Made by a program: the position numbers and the translations under genes
In this document: positions 33,926-46,405 of the stretch, piece after piece
Layout: every line of letters begins with the position of its first letter
Position numbering within the stretch: the first letter of the stretch is position 1
Notes under the pieces: model-generated
The model's database searches: none
What the model saw: only the letters and a program-made list of their open reading frames with translations
Told to the model about the DNA's origin: nothing
From: Paragorgia papillata
Lineage: Eukaryota > Cnidaria > Anthozoa > Scleralcyonacea > Coralliidae
Assembly (NCBI GenBank): GCA_035771165.1
Contig: JAWNZC010000001.1
Coordinates: 3,656,501 to 3,720,500 of the forward strand
Length of the DNA stretch: 64,000 nucleotides
Reading direction: 5' to 3'

Positions 33926-35610
33926 ACAATTAGATTACTTTTAATTGCAGAATATCAAAGGAAGCGATAAAAGCTTATATAATTGCCACTTTATGTGTCC
34001 GAGCTTGTAATGTGCCTTGGCTAACCTTAAAGGTGCCCTCCAGTCCGTTCTGCGCATGTACGAAACTAATGTTTACTTCTAAGTTTATAAAAATATTTAC
34101 TGATACCTTATTCAAGATTGTAAGCTTTTCTTGCTTCCTCTTCATTACTTGTACTTAAAACAAAACATTTTCAGAAGAAATAGAAGAAATCCGAGGAGAT
34201 ATCCTCACCGAATCGCTTGGTTTTCTGCCATGTCGCTTCTAACGGTTTACATTGAGCTGAGTACTTCATGTAATTATCTACGAATGTCATGTTTGAGGGT
34301 CCTCATAAACAAAGATGCGGATCATGCGCAGAACGGACTGGACAGCACCTTTAAATTTTATATTAATTGGTGCGATATAAATTTTATTTTTGTTATTAAT
34401 GTTCTGATATGAGAAAGTGAGGTTTCGTCAAATCATCGTGTACCTAACGAGTTTTATTCGAAAACAGTTCGTTGTTATTTCAGGAATTCAATAATTTTTC
34501 ATGTTTCCAATTAGGTAAAAATAGATTGGGACCAACTGAGCGGGGATTCCCAATGAGTAGTGCCACACGATTAGAATTGCTTAGCAACGAGTGTAAATAA
34601 CGTATTAAGTCGAAGTAAATCATAAATCTCCAAACGCTTGTCAGGCCAGGGTTAACAATAATTAACTGTCAAAAGATCAAGCAGCTTTATATTCTACCTG
34701 TGAGTTCGCTCGTTCGTCCGTTTGTTCGTGCGGAGTCAAAAGCAAACGACTTTTTCAACGGGACCTTTTTAACGCGACATTTTTGCGCCAAACAGGGCAC
34801 CGCTTTAGCACTGTATGTAGTTGACAGTGCTATTAGCCTGTGTAGTTGATAAGAGTTGTATTCAGATAAAGAAATTACTTGCATTTTTCATAATCAGCTT
34901 AAGACTTTGAGCATTGATAGCCTGCTGCGTCGCATTTGCTTTTGAGTTCTATATGATAACAGTTATAATTGACACTTTAATTAGCTTATTATATTGTATT
35001 TACTGTATTCTCTATGCCTCTGTGGCCGGGCTATGGAGCTCTTGTAAACTTTTTCCTGGTGTTTGCTCGTCTGGGTTAGCGTAGTTTTGAAAAAGACCGT
35101 TGGTGCTGCTAGTATAGTGACTGACGTTCCGACGGCCTCAGCGGCGGTCATCGTTAGAGTCAAGTGAAATGTTTCTTCTGTCAACGTCATGTGTGAGAAT
35201 TGCGGTTATGTGTGGGTGTTGTGGTCGTGTGTGGAAGTTGTGGTTGTGTCGTAAATATAGGTGGACTCACCTGACAGAAACATTTTTTTAATTTTTTTAA
35301 AATTATTTTTTTTAGTGTGATTACATATTGATAAATCAAGTAATTGTTGATTTTGGGCTAGGGACCTATTTGAAACCCTTTACGGCTTTTTGTTTTAAGG
35401 CCCCTACTTTACATTTGAATTAAAATTATTTACATGGTATCATTCCATACAAATATTTAAGCAAACTAGGACGACGACGACAATGTAAAGTTCAGTATCT
35501 AACAGAAACCACGAATCACTTACGTAGTATTGAAATTTGAATACGTAACGTATGTTTTTCGACATCCAAAAGCTTATAGAGTTCTAAAAGGATTTTGTTG
35601 CATAGTTTGA
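33925..35610. other. Intergenic, no gene recognised
   Basis: Only short frames. 35075-35135 is a diverged relative of the fold-back at 14681. Confidence 0.35.
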
Positions 35611-35614
35611 AACT

Positions 35615-36500
35615 TGTTTATTTTATTTATATCTGTTTATTTTAATTAAAGCTTGTTTATTTTAATTAAAGCTTGTTTATTTTAATTAATGCTTGTTTAT
35701 TTTAATTAATGTTTTTTTATTTTAATTAATGCTTTTTATTTCATTTATGCCTGTTTATTTTAATTCATGCCTATTTATTTTAACTTATGCTTGTTTATTT
35801 TAATTAATGCTTTTTATTTTAATTCAGGCCTGTTTATTTTAATTTATGCTTGTTTATTTCAATTAATGCTTGTTTATTTTAATTTAAGCTTTTTATTTTA
35901 ATGTATGCTTGTTTATTTTAATTAATGCTTGTTTATTTCAATTAATATCTGTTTATTTTACTTAATGCTTTTTATTTTAATTTATACTTGTTTATTTTTA
36001 TTTATACTTGTTTATTTTAATTATATCTGTTTATTTTAATTGATGCTAGTTTATTTTAATTCAGGCTTGTTTATTTTAATTTATGCTTGTTTATTTTAAT
36101 TTATGCTTGTTTATTTTAATTTATGCTTGTTTATTTTAATTTATGCTTGTTTATTTTAATTTATGCTTGTTTATTTTAATTTATGCTTGTTTATTTTAAT
36201 TTATGCTTGTTTATTTTAATTGATGCTAGTTTATTTTAATTCAGGCTTGTTTATTTTAATTTATGCTTGTTTATTTTAATTTATGCTTGTTTATTTTAAT
36301 TTATGCTTGTTTATTTTAATTTATGCTTGTTTATTTTAATTTACGCCTGTTTATTTTAATTTATATTTGTTTATTTTAATTAATGCTTGTTTATTTTAAT
36401 GAATGCTTGTTTATTTTAATATTCTTTATTTTAATTTATGCCTGTTTATTTTCATTTATATTTGTGTATTTTAAATTATATTTGTTTGTTTTAATTTATG
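35615..36500 (+). repeat. ~20-bp minisatellite TTTATTTTAATTTATGCTTG
   Basis: About 43 copies of a 19-20 bp AT-rich unit, most uniform at 36060-36340. Confidence 0.95.
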
Positions 36501-36659
36501 CGTAAATAAGCGATAATAATAAAACAAAATTAAATAATCCTAATATAAATTTTAGAACATAAACACCTACAGAAATTTGGAAATTGGACTATCTATAAAA
36601 TAGAATAGAAAAATAAATAATAAGAAAAAATAATGCGAACTATAATATACTCCTAAATA

Positions 36660-36985
36660 TTATCAATGCCAATGTCATTGATGTAATGTTTTAAAAGCAT
36701 TAGAGCTGTCAGATTATCTAGCAGTGTCCGGAAAGGCGTTCCATAGCTTGGCTGCCTGCTACCGCCAAGACTTATATCTTTCCTTCTTTTCTTTTCAAAA
36801 TATCTTTCCTTCTTTTCAAAATATCTTGCCTTCGTTCTACTTAAAGTCTTTTAAGCTCTCTGGAGAATTACTATTATTTAATAACTTATAAACATTACAA
36901 ATAACTTTCCTCATCCTTTGATTCTTCAAAATAGTAATTCCCAGTTTTTTTTTAGTAGTTCCTCGTACGGTGTTTAGACATGTCC
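36660..36985 (-). pseudogene. Highly decayed CR1-like LINE fragment
   Basis: The minus strand gives VYKLLNNSNSPESLKDFK and AAKLWNAFPDTAR with SDSSNAFKTLH after stops, the standard CR1-type C-terminus. Several in-frame stops and an internal duplication (AAGGAAAGATATTTTGAAAAG-like, partly twice) are present. Confidence 0.6.
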
Positions 36986-37725
36986 TTGAAGACAAATCGA
37001 CTAGGCCTCCGACACAAAAATCTTTATTTGAGTTTCGGACGTTATTTGTGTCGGTCCCTGATTAGAACACGGAAAGTGTGAAAATGTGGAGTGCCGCGTA
37101 GGCAGTGTTTTAGAAAGAGCAAATTGAAAAGGTGGTAAACTGCCAGATTAGCCCTTTTGATAACGAAATACTGACGTTGTTTCGAGGCCGCTCGAAAACT
37201 TTGGTCTACGACACAAAAAGTCCCCGAGCTCTGATCGTAGTATTAGACTTGGAGATATATCTATCGTAGACCTGGTCTCTGATCACACAAAAGTGATGCT
37301 TCGTACAGTTCGTAGTGTTATAGTGTATCTTTAGTTTTAGAAAGCGTGACGGCAAGATCAAGGGTAGCTTTCTTAAGTCTTCTTCTCACGACCTTTGCTC
37401 TTTCGGTTCGCGTTAATACCCCGGATAAGCAAGCGCGTTGGAATTAACCTGGACATGAGAATACCCCAAAGAAGATTATGTCTGCAAGTGATGCGATTAG
37501 CATGATGCCAATTTGTTTACAAGGAAGAGCTTCTAGAAACATCCTCGGGGCAATATGAATAAGCGGGAATGTTTAGATTGAGTAATCTATCAGACTTTCT
37601 CGCTCTCGCTCTTTACGGATTACTTAGCGTTAAGTTGTCAAGAAAATCTCGTGAACACTTCGAATTGATTATATTTGCATGTGTGTTTATAAAACAACTT
37701 CCGTCTTGCGCACGCTGTGAGATAC
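36986..37725. other. Intergenic, no gene recognised
   Basis: I see no supported feature here. Confidence 0.35.
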
Positions 37726-38075
37726 CCTCTACGCACGCTCTGATTGACTGGGCTCCGTGCATTTATAAGAGAACAGAGATCATGATTCATGAATGACGTA
37801 AAGTGGCGTAGAATGGCGTCAGCTAGCCGGAAAAGCCCGCCAAATTCCAAAACTACCTCACTTTTAGTTTGATTTTTCTTCTTATTTTATAAAACAAATA
37901 AAACATACTGCTCCTGTGCATATGTACTCTTATAAAGGTACGTTTGACGTCATTTGAAAACGAAAGAAGTGTAAAGGCAACTTATTCTGTACCCAAGTTC
38001 TTTCGTGTTTAAATGACGTCAAACATGCTTTTATAAGAATACATATGCACGGAGCGTTATGTTTTATTTGTTAAA
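37726..38075. mobile_element. MITE family B, copy 2
   Basis: Matches 17665-18045 along its length, including TCTACGCACGCTCTGATTG, GTGCATATGTACTCTTATAA and the fold-back at 37914-38049. Confidence 0.8.
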
Positions 38076-39525
38076 TACAAACACGGCCGCTACTTGCTGT
38101 GGAGGCCATGTTTTTACGTCTTCGTGGTCCAAGTTCAGGACGTAATTTTCTGCGTCTGTTGTTTGTGATGGTTGATCAACGACTGGTTCTCCGGCTTTCT
38201 TGACTTGGAATTCCTCCATATAGATCCCAATCTAAAAAAAAATATGGATCCCAATCTAGCACGTTTTTACAGTTTGCTTCTATAATGTAATATCATTAAA
38301 AGATCGAGGCAGTGTAAATTGTAAATTAACAAACAACTTAATTACTAAAACGTCATCGCTAAATTCTATTTTAGTTTTTTATTCCATTAAGACCCATGTG
38401 ATTACTCGACAATTAACTAGACTTGTCTATATAGTTTTAATCATTCTTTAGCAGCTACTTAAGCGAAGAATTTTCTAAATTCCAATCGAGTGTATTTCTA
38501 TAACTTAAATTGATATAAGGTATCATTTACAAGGTCGAGGAAGTGTGAATTACCAAACTTAGGCGCTGATTACCTAGCTTTTCAACTCTGTTATATATCG
38601 ACAAAACTCCGGACATTGTATTCATACCAAAAACTGAAATCCCTTTAAGTTTCTAAGATTTAGTAACCCATAGAATACATTATAAGAGTATACATGGTGA
38701 GCAAACTTGAAAAAATTCGTGGACAAATTTAAGTCAAAATGATTGAAATTATGGCAAATAACACGCACTTCAAAACTTAGAGTAAATAGTTGAGAAGAAT
38801 TATAATGCACAATGACTTGCTTCTTTAACGTTTTCAGAATATTGTTCATTTTCCCTGCTCACAAATATCATTTTTGTCGTGTGCAAAACCATATTAATTA
38901 AATGAGCGGCAGAACTGTATGGGGTGCATGTAAATGACCATGTTAACTGGATATTTTGGAGATTAAAGCCATTTTAGCTGAGTAATTTCAACCTCTTCTC
39001 AAGCTTTCTCCGAGGTGAATAGAATCGTGTACAGTTTACGTACGGCTACCGCTTTTTTCAATAATATAGCCACAAAAAACTGGGTATTCTAATGATTTTT
39101 TTAGTCAAAGAAAGATTTTCGTGACAAAATTAGCTCAGATTAAATGATATTGTCCACGCCTATGTGATTGCAGACCTCTTTAAACGAGAGACCGGAGTCA
39201 GCACTTAGAACACAAAGAAAAACGTTATACTCTCTCAACTGAGAACAGGATACTATAAAAAAAGCTTTAATTTTTGGATAACTTTCATGGCGATAATTGT
39301 ATAATTCGAGATAGGCAGACGTGTCTCGAATTTAAGAGCTTTTCGTTTTCCGGACCTAAATTATAGAGCGCTCTCTTCAAAGTTTAAAAATATTATAAGC
39401 TGAAGCATGTTGATCTCTCGTCGCGTCATATATATGCTTATAATTATTAACTAAATATAAAATTACACGACTTACAGGTTATTTCGATCTTTGATGTACA
39501 AGACAAGACTTTTATTTAATTAAAG
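38076..39525. other. Intergenic, no gene recognised
   Basis: AT-rich sequence without repeats or coding signal that I can support. Confidence 0.35.
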
Positions 39526-39529
39526 TGCC

Positions 39530-39840
39530 TATGAAACGAAAATTATAATTTGAAAGAACACTTCAAATTATAGAGTAACATATTTTTCAGTTTTTTTGTT
39601 TCCTTGCTTCGTTCTTGAAATATTTTAGTTTGTTTGATATGCAAATTAAACATTTTAACGTCGTAGGTGCATAATGAGCTATCGGAGAAGGTTAGATATC
39701 TTTTCTATTATCAAACCAAATTATTTGAATGAAGCATGTGGATGTGTTTCTCCCACAACGCTAAACATGTAGATTTTCAAGTGATCATTATATTTGATAA
39801 TAGCAAAGATGTATATCAAATAGCAAATATAAATATCAAA
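39530..39840. mobile_element. MITE family C, diverged copy
   Basis: TTTCCTTGCTTCGTT, TTAGTTTGTTTGATATGCAA and GTGCATAATGAGCTATCGGA match the left arm at 19380-19480. The right arm is decayed into ATATCAAATAGCAAA repeats. Confidence 0.7.
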
Positions 39841-39876
39841 TAGCAAAGTACTATCATTCGACCGTCAGCTCCCAAC

Positions 39877-39950
39877 TTGACCTGTAGCTCAGTTGGTAGA
39901 GCATCGGACTAGTAGACCAACGGTTACGGGTTCGAATCCCAGCCGGCCAA
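39877..39950 (+). repeat. tRNA-Thr(AGU)-like pseudogene or SINE head
   Basis: 74 nt with D arm GCTCAGTTGGTAGAGC and GGTTCGAATCCC. Loop CTAGTAG would give anticodon AGT. Acceptor, anticodon and T stems have several mismatches (for example ACGGG against CCCAG), so it is not functional. Confidence 0.6.
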
Positions 39951-40149
39951 GTAGAGTTTTCTCTTATATAATGATTGGAACGATACCTACAAACCAAATT
40001 TTGAAGCCGTCATGGAGGCTGACATGCAGGGCGGCCCCAGTCCTCTTTATATGCAAGAAAATCTTTATTTTTAAGTTATATTTTGTTATGAACCAATTAC
40101 AAAGAAATGCAAACATGCTACAGTAATATATACTTCCTCTAAAGGCTTT

Positions 40150-40990
40150 TAGCAGCAAAAACGTAGCTTGAATATTTGGGGGAAAAAAACATTTTGAGTC
40201 CGAAACCGCGCGGATCTCTTGATTTTTTGTAGGGCAGCTCCAAGTGTTGAGGTATCAAAAAGTCAAAAAAGTCTATGAACTATCTTGAATCAAATGAAGA
40301 TAGCATTAATCAAGGCTAAGGCCTACTGAAATCTAGTGGCTATAATCTGTCGAGCAAATGGATGCTGACATGATGAATAAAAACCATAAATATTAAATTT
40401 TCTGAACAGTCAAAAAATCGAACAAAACACAGAAATACGAACCGAAAATATGCGTGGTCTTACAATGATTCAAAAGGTATGAGGAGACTATTCATAAGAG
40501 CAAAGGCACAGCTTGACAGAGTTGCAAGAATTCATAAAATAAAGACGAATAAATACTAAATATAACCTGAATTTTCGTCAGGAGTTTCCATCAATCCAAG
40601 CAAAATTTTGCTTTCGTTTGACAATATATTTCCTGCTTCAATCTATTTTTGCCAGCAAACATACCTCAGATAGAAAGGACAATGATTCTAATACATACTG
40701 ACTTCGTTATATCAATTCAAAAGAAGTTCAACTACAAAAAAATAAAAAATTCTCGCTGGGCCATTGTCTGTTTTCTACCTCTCCTTGGACGTTGGTCAGA
40801 CGTTCATGTGTTGCCCCCAGCAGCCGGAAGTTTGGCTTCATCCGATTCCAATCATAGGGCCGACCTTATGGAGGTATCGTTCCAGTCTTTATATAGAGTT
40901 CACTGGTCCGGTATGATTCGTCACTCGGAGTAACACCTTATTATTTTTGAGATTGTTGGAAATTTTACGGTTGTGGGTAAAACTATGTGT
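40150..40990. other. Intergenic, no gene recognised
   Basis: Only short chance frames; no family resemblance seen. Confidence 0.35.
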
Positions 40991-40992
40991 AA

Positions 40993-41176
40993 TAGACCTT
41001 ATTAAAAAATGACCTCGGAATTAAAATTCTTTTATATACATATAAATTAGCCCTTATGAACTGGTTTTCATGTGGGAAATTCAAAATAATTTTTTCTTTA
41101 AAACGAGGTCATATGGGCTTATTTATACGCACAAAAAAAAACAGTCTAATTCGGCGGCCATTTTTGAATAAGGTCT
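40993..41176. mobile_element. MITE family D
   Basis: Ends TAGACCTTATTAAAAAATG and CATTTTTGAATAAGGTCTA are inverted; a GACCTCG / CGAGGTC pair lies inside. Another end occurs at 61584-61613. Confidence 0.7.
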
Positions 41177-41335
41177 ACATATCAAACACGAGGAGAAGTG
41201 TTCGGTCTGATATAAAACATCCAGAAGTGTGTTGAAAAATAAATCAGTATTTTTAGTGTAATAACATTTCAATCAATTTTCCTCATTCTTGATTGGATAT
41301 TGACATCTGTATTAAATTTAAATTGTTTTACTAGG

Positions 41336-41380
41336 GGTATTTAAAAAAAAATACCACATGTGGTATTTTTTTTAAATACC
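41336..41380. repeat. Near-perfect 45-bp palindrome
   Basis: GGTATTT, an A run, TACCACATGTGGTA, a T run, AAATACC. The arms differ only by one base in homopolymer length. Confidence 0.85.
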
Positions 41381-41739
41381 ATACATCCGGGTGTTTGCAG
41401 CAAATACTTGTTTCCATCTGCCAAACTGACTTGATACCGATTTTGATTCGACTACACCATTTTCTCAAAATATGTCTAACTTAGTATAATATATAGGGGG
41501 TAGCAACTTATCTATCCATTAAACTGTTAAGCATTATGTGTACTACACATGCCGAAAATATTAATACAATTAGTCATGCATGACAAATACTTTTTTAGTT
41601 TTTAGCATTTGAAGTTGTCATTGTCACAGGAATTTTATAAGTTTTAATTCCTACACCAATTAGTTATACTGCATGTATAGTATATTTTGAAAGTTTTAAC
41701 AAGTTTTAAAAAAAAAATCATGTCCAAACCTCAATTGTT

Positions 41740-42145
41740 AATGAGGTTGACAACATCACTTCAAATTGTAACATTGTAACCAAACCTGTAGTCAAAACAA
41801 CTGAGGCAAAGTTACTACATAAAGCAAAATTACTAATGGTAATTGTTGGAACTGTAGTTAAAATTACTAGGACAAAGTTCAGACTACGGCAAAGATAGTT
41901 AAAATAGAAGAGATAGAGAATAGAAAGAAAAGAGAATAGATAGTCACTACTTTCATAGTACTTTTAGCTAGAAAACTGTAGTTCAAATAACAAGAACTAA
42001 ATAACTACTTTCCAATAGTTCAAATTACCACTGAACGAGTTGTTTTAACTACAAAACTGTGGTTAAAACAACTAAGAAAAAGTTACTACATCCGAAATAG
42101 TTTAAAACAACTACAACACTGTAGTTATTTTTACTTCCTAAAAAT
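41740..42145. repeat. Diffuse AACTAC/AGTTA-type repeats
   Basis: Scattered GTAGTTAAAA, AAAGTTACTACAT and ACAACTA words in both orientations; no clear unit. Confidence 0.4.
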
Positions 42146-42276
42146 AACAGTGTGTATGTACGTATATATATATATATATATATATTTGTAGAGTATCAAG
42201 AGCCAGCATTCAGCAAATTGTTCCAAATACAGAATATAAATTTTCAAGTGGAACTTTATTTAATCTTCAATTTTAC

Positions 42277-42305
42277 AACGTTTCGGGGTATAGCCCCTTC
42301 TTCAG
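42277..42305 (-). ncRNA. Hammerhead-ribozyme-like motif
   Basis: On the minus strand: CTGAAGA, stem II GGGG/CCCC around CTATA, then GAAACGTT. Position 7 of CUGANGA is variable and ACGT is a palindromic stem III. An extra A precedes stem II. Confidence 0.4.
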
Positions 42306-42354
42306 GTCCATATATATATATATGAACTCGTGACTATAAGCTGTTGTCAACAGT

Positions 42355-42480
42355 CTCCGTCTAGCTCAGTGGTCAGAGCACTGCACTAGAATCTCAGGGT
42401 CGCGGGTTTGATTCCTAGCCGGAAGGCCTTGATGATCTTAAAATGTATATAATTCTTACACTAGCAATTTTCCTTCACTT
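42355..42480 (+). mobile_element. tRNA-derived SINE, second family
   Basis: GTCTAGCTCAGTGGTCAGAG, GGGTTTGATTCCTAGCC, then GCCTTGATGATC. It lies between two hammerhead-like motifs. Confidence 0.6.
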
Positions 42481-42923
42481 CAAATCACTTTATTTATTTA
42501 TTGTTCAGCACATGTGGAGTTTGTCTATTATGAGCCTCACTTATCAGTCAGTAACGCTCTAACCATCCTGAAACTCGGCGTGTGATCTTCTGCAAGATGT
42601 ATGGTATGTGCGTGCGGAACCAGTGGCATTGTGTGTTTTAGTGATTTAATTCGTTAATACGTAGCAACGCAAAGCAAATAATTAGCCAAACAATCCCGAG
42701 AATGAAGAGAATAGATTAACAGAGTTTTCTAAATTCACACAATCGGTTACACGAAACAAAGATTAAAGTTTTTATAAGATAAGAATCTGATGTTTACACG
42801 TTATACCTAAGGCTTATCTTTAATTATAGATCCGTGTACCTGGTGAGATAAGCCAAATAGATTTCCACAAAGGCATGACAGGCCGAGTGATTTGAAACTT
42901 CAATCAAAATATAGTAGGGGTCT

Positions 42924-42950
42924 AACGTTTCGAGCGAAGGCATTCGTCAG
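42924..42950 (-). ncRNA. Hammerhead-ribozyme-like motif
   Basis: Minus strand: CTGACGA, a short stem II around GCCTTCGC, then GAAACGTT. TCT before CTGACGA pairs with AGA after GTT as a short stem I. Confidence 0.4.
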
Positions 42951-43680
42951 AGAGAAACGTGATTTGAAACTTGTTGACTGGCTAACTCATTTTTTAGACC
43001 ACAGAGTTGACTAGCCTTTGCGCGCACTTTACTGATTCTAAACGTATTTCTCTGGACCTAAATACGGCTTGAAAGAGTAATTCAAATGGCGAAATAAGGA
43101 AATGAAAAACGTTTTATAAGATAATCTTCACTTACGTCGTGTCGCACAGGTTTTCGACGAACGCGGAGCATAAATATAATCTCTTACAAAAGATAAGTCA
43201 TAAGAGCAAGGAACATTTTGATTTTTGTAACTGTAACTGCAACTCTTCTAACTCTAACTGTCATTGCCGCTGTTTAGATGTCACTGTAAAGCAAAGCAAA
43301 GTAAAGCGACTTTATTTATTATTGAGAGTATTAAACATATGACAATATTTAGATAGTGATAACTAAATGGCCCTCACTCCCTGATCGATCTTAGTTCGTA
43401 GGGGATTTTGATTTTTCTCAAACACTACTTTCCTAAATCCGCTTTCAACTTGCCTCCGTGTCTTAACTGCTATGGATTACCCTTGCCCTCTTCTTCCCGT
43501 TAATGTAATGTAATGCTGACCTTCTGCCAATCTCCAGATAGTGACAGTGTGAAGTTGATCCAAGCCAACTGTGAGAAGAAGTTTGCCGCTGCAATCTGTG
43601 ATTTTTTTGCACCCAATTATACCATCATCTATATTATCTACACATGGCCAACCCAATCCAGCCTTCTCCTGGCATGGGTG

Positions 43681-43890
43681 GCACAAGCTGTAAGCGCGCT
43701 GCCTCTAACCGTTGAAATTATAAGCTCGATCGAATAGGGTTAGTACTCAGATCGGTGACAACCTTTTAGCTTCATGTGAGTAGAGTTGTTGGTTCTCTCC
43801 TGTGCCTCGAGGGTTTTTCACCGGTTCTTCGATTTACCTCTCTCCACAAAACCAACACCTAGTTTCCTCCCACAGTTAATTCTACGAACT
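43681..43890 (+). mobile_element. 5S rRNA-derived SINE, diverged
   Basis: GCGCGCTGCCTCTAACC, AGGGTTAGTACTCAG and the body CTCGAGGGTTTTTCACCGG match the 57355 copy with many changes. Confidence 0.7.
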
Positions 43891-43940
43891 AGTTCCATCA
43901 ATGGGTGAAGGACATTGAGTTATCCAGTATCTAATTAACA

Positions 43941-44127
43941 AATAGATTCCATGTTGCCGTTATCTGTTCAGTTATACGGATGCACAGATGACGTCACAAC
44001 GTGGTAAGAACAAAAAAGTGGCCCACGAGACGAGACCCAGTCGAGTGGGTCACTGATGTTCTTACCACGTTGTTACGTTTTCTGTGCATCTATAACTGAA
44101 CAGACAACAAAAAAATGGAATCTATTT
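43941..44127. mobile_element. Fold-back MITE
   Basis: AATAGATTCCAT, TTATCTGTTCAGTTATA, GATGCACAGA and AACGTGGTAAGAAC on the left arm recur in reverse on the right. Confidence 0.8.
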
Positions 44128-44745
44128 GTTTTATACAAAAACTTAAAAGCTTTTATAAAAACCCTGTCGGGTTTTGGGGCATGAAGAAAGAAAAAAACGA
44201 GTCAGCTGACGTGATCCATGTGTCTGTCCTCTAATAGATCAAGGGCAACAACCAATGAAAACACGCATAGCAACAAGGGTATTGTATAAATGCTGTCATA
44301 TGTTAGCCTCAGTATAATAATGTTGTTTTACTTTTTTTGACATTCCTTATCTTAACATGTCTTTTAGACGACTTCTCACTGATGTCTTCCTGTTTCTCGG
44401 TGTTGCGTTGCACAATGCACATCTATCTAATCACCATCAAATCAATATATTCAAGCCTTCTGACAGTAACATCATCGTCCTTGACTGCTTCATTGCACTT
44501 TTAATTTGAACTTGTGTCATATACACTGTGCTATCAGTAATTCTACCTTTTCAACAATTCGGGTTAATTCTTTGTAACCGCTTGACACGTTGGCAGTCAA
44601 CGATCGCGAGCAATCATTTTAGTTCAAAACCTCTACATAACGTGTAAGGAGGGTAGCGAGGTGCGTGTCACCGGCTAAGCTAGTGTTGATAGGTGTTGCT
44701 TCGGTGTGAAGAAACATAGGAGGAAACAACGATGCAAATATATGA
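44128..44745. other. Intergenic, no gene recognised
   Basis: A 50-codon frame from 44359 has no recognisable motif. Confidence 0.3.
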
Positions 44746-44749
44746 CTCA

Positions 44750-45230
44750 GAAAATGTTTCTGAGCTACAGACAGGGATGGAACCTGCAACCTTCTAATGA
44801 CCGTCTAGTTAGACGCTCTTCTAAGTAACGGTCGGTTTGAACGTCTAACCGGTCATTAGAAGGCGCGGTTGCAGGTTTGATGTCTGTCTGAGGCTGAGAA
44901 ACGTCTTCTGGGTTTTTGAGGTTGACGTCTTTAGTGGACGTCTGTCATTACACCAAGCTCGCAAACGTGCCACATACACTACATGTATACCTACAACTTA
45001 TCATATCATCTCAACGTCATCTCATATGCAAACGCTTAGGACCAGAGATATGACCATTTGCAATCTTAACTCTCCATCCGAGCTTCAGCAGCTCAATGCA
45101 TGGTATAGAGCGTCTAACCGGTCATTGGAATGTTGCAGGTTCGATCCCTGTCTGGGGCTCTGCTGATAAACATTTTCTGGTGTATTTGAGCTTGACGAAC
45201 GTGTTACTGGTATTTACATAAAGTTATTAG
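44750..45230. mobile_element. tRNA-Thr-like SINE cluster, opposed copies
   Basis: A minus-strand head at about 44755-44830, a plus-strand head fragment at 44840-44890 and a full plus-strand head at 45087-45160 with GCGTCTAACCGGTCATTGGA and GGTTCGATCCCTGTCTGGGG. Confidence 0.7.
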
Positions 45231-45540
45231 GGACCTCTTAAGATCTACGACAGGAATTTCGAGGACGACGTCCTTCAAACAAAAGCATTCTTCTTGCATG
45301 TATCTTTGTTATAATAGTTTCTAGTCCCAAAAGTAATCTGAACACCGTCCTCGCTCTGTATACGCCACTCAGAGCATTTTCACGTCTTCAGGGCGACGAT
45401 GACTCGTGGGGTGATGAGAACTGTTGTCTGAGATTGCCTTAACACAGACATTGCAACCATTTTAACACTTAGAAGCTTCAAGTATTGAATACAGTAGTCA
45501 GTTAACCGTGACTTAACCGCCGTCGTCGTCCTAGCATTTT
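45231..45540. other. Intergenic, nothing seen
   Basis: No feature that I can support. Confidence 0.35.
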
Positions 45541-45541
45541 A

Positions 45542-45720
45542 AAGCCTGGTTTACATATACATGTAGCCGTAAGAGCCGGCGGCATGGCTGCGGCAAGGGG
45601 CGATGGTCCAACCATAGACAGTGTTGAATTAGCCAGCAATAAAAAGCTGTATGCGATTGGACCATTGCCTCTTGCCACAGCCATGCCGCCGGCTCTTATG
45701 GCTATATGGAAACCAGACTT
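45542..45720. mobile_element. GC-rich fold-back MITE
   Basis: AAGAGCCGGCGGCATGGCTG and AGGGGCGATGGTCCA on the left match GGACCATTGCC and CAGCCATGCCGCCGGCTCTT on the right; outer GTTTACATA / TATGGAAAC. Confidence 0.85.
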
Positions 45721-46062
45721 CGGGTCCCTATTATATTGAGATGGGGTTAGGCTTTAGCGTTCGTTGCCTAACGATTTTTGCGTCGTATATACTTGTATAT
45801 GTATACAAACATATATAGAATAAATCAGTGAGTGATCTGCTTGTAAATTTGCGTATTTGTTAAAACTTTTATTGGTATCTGGCGTTTCACAAATATTGAA
45901 TGTTTATTGTGGAAATTTTTTGAGTAAAATAGCTCGAAGAACATTTGCACCTAATTCTCATATCCGAGCTGGCATATTCATCTCTTCTCTTAACAACATG
46001 CATTAGTACATTAACATATATCATCATACTTGCACATAGCAGTATGTCACACATCAAAGTCA

Positions 46063-46135
46063 GTAGACCTCGATATAGCTCATTGGTTAGAGAGTGTGGG
46101 GCGATCAGAAGGTTGCATGTGGGTTCGAAACATTT
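46063..46135 (+). repeat. Degraded tRNA-like SINE head
   Basis: ATAGCTCATTGGTTAGAGAG then GTGGGTTCGAAAC; most stems are lost. Confidence 0.45.
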
Positions 46136-46147
46136 ACACCTAGGACT

Positions 46148-46405
46148 TCAATCCTGGACAAAAGTCCTTGGGACACTACTATGCGAAAATCGTCAAAAAC
46201 GGCATGTCCCAACAATTTTGTCCAAGATTGTCTGAAAATGACGAATTTATAAATGTTCAATAAAACACAGCTTTTTAACTTTGTAACATTGCAAAAGATT
46301 TGCAATGCTCCAGTGATCCTTTCCCCATTGAGGGGGTAAGGGAGCAGAGATATGAAAATGGTCAAAAACGGCAAAGTGTTCCAACAATTTTGTCCAGGAT
46401 TGTAG
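46148..46405. mobile_element. TIR MITE
   Basis: Ends CAATCCTGGACAAAAG and TTTTGTCCAGGATTG are inverted, with GTCAAAAACGGC in both halves. About 258 bp. Confidence 0.75.

Noticed and set aside
39877..39950. Functional tRNA-Thr(AGU) gene
   Set aside because: Several mismatches in acceptor, anticodon and T stems.
44359..44511. Small 50-codon frame starting MSFRRLLTDVF
   Set aside because: No motif, neighbour or conservation evidence; length is within chance.
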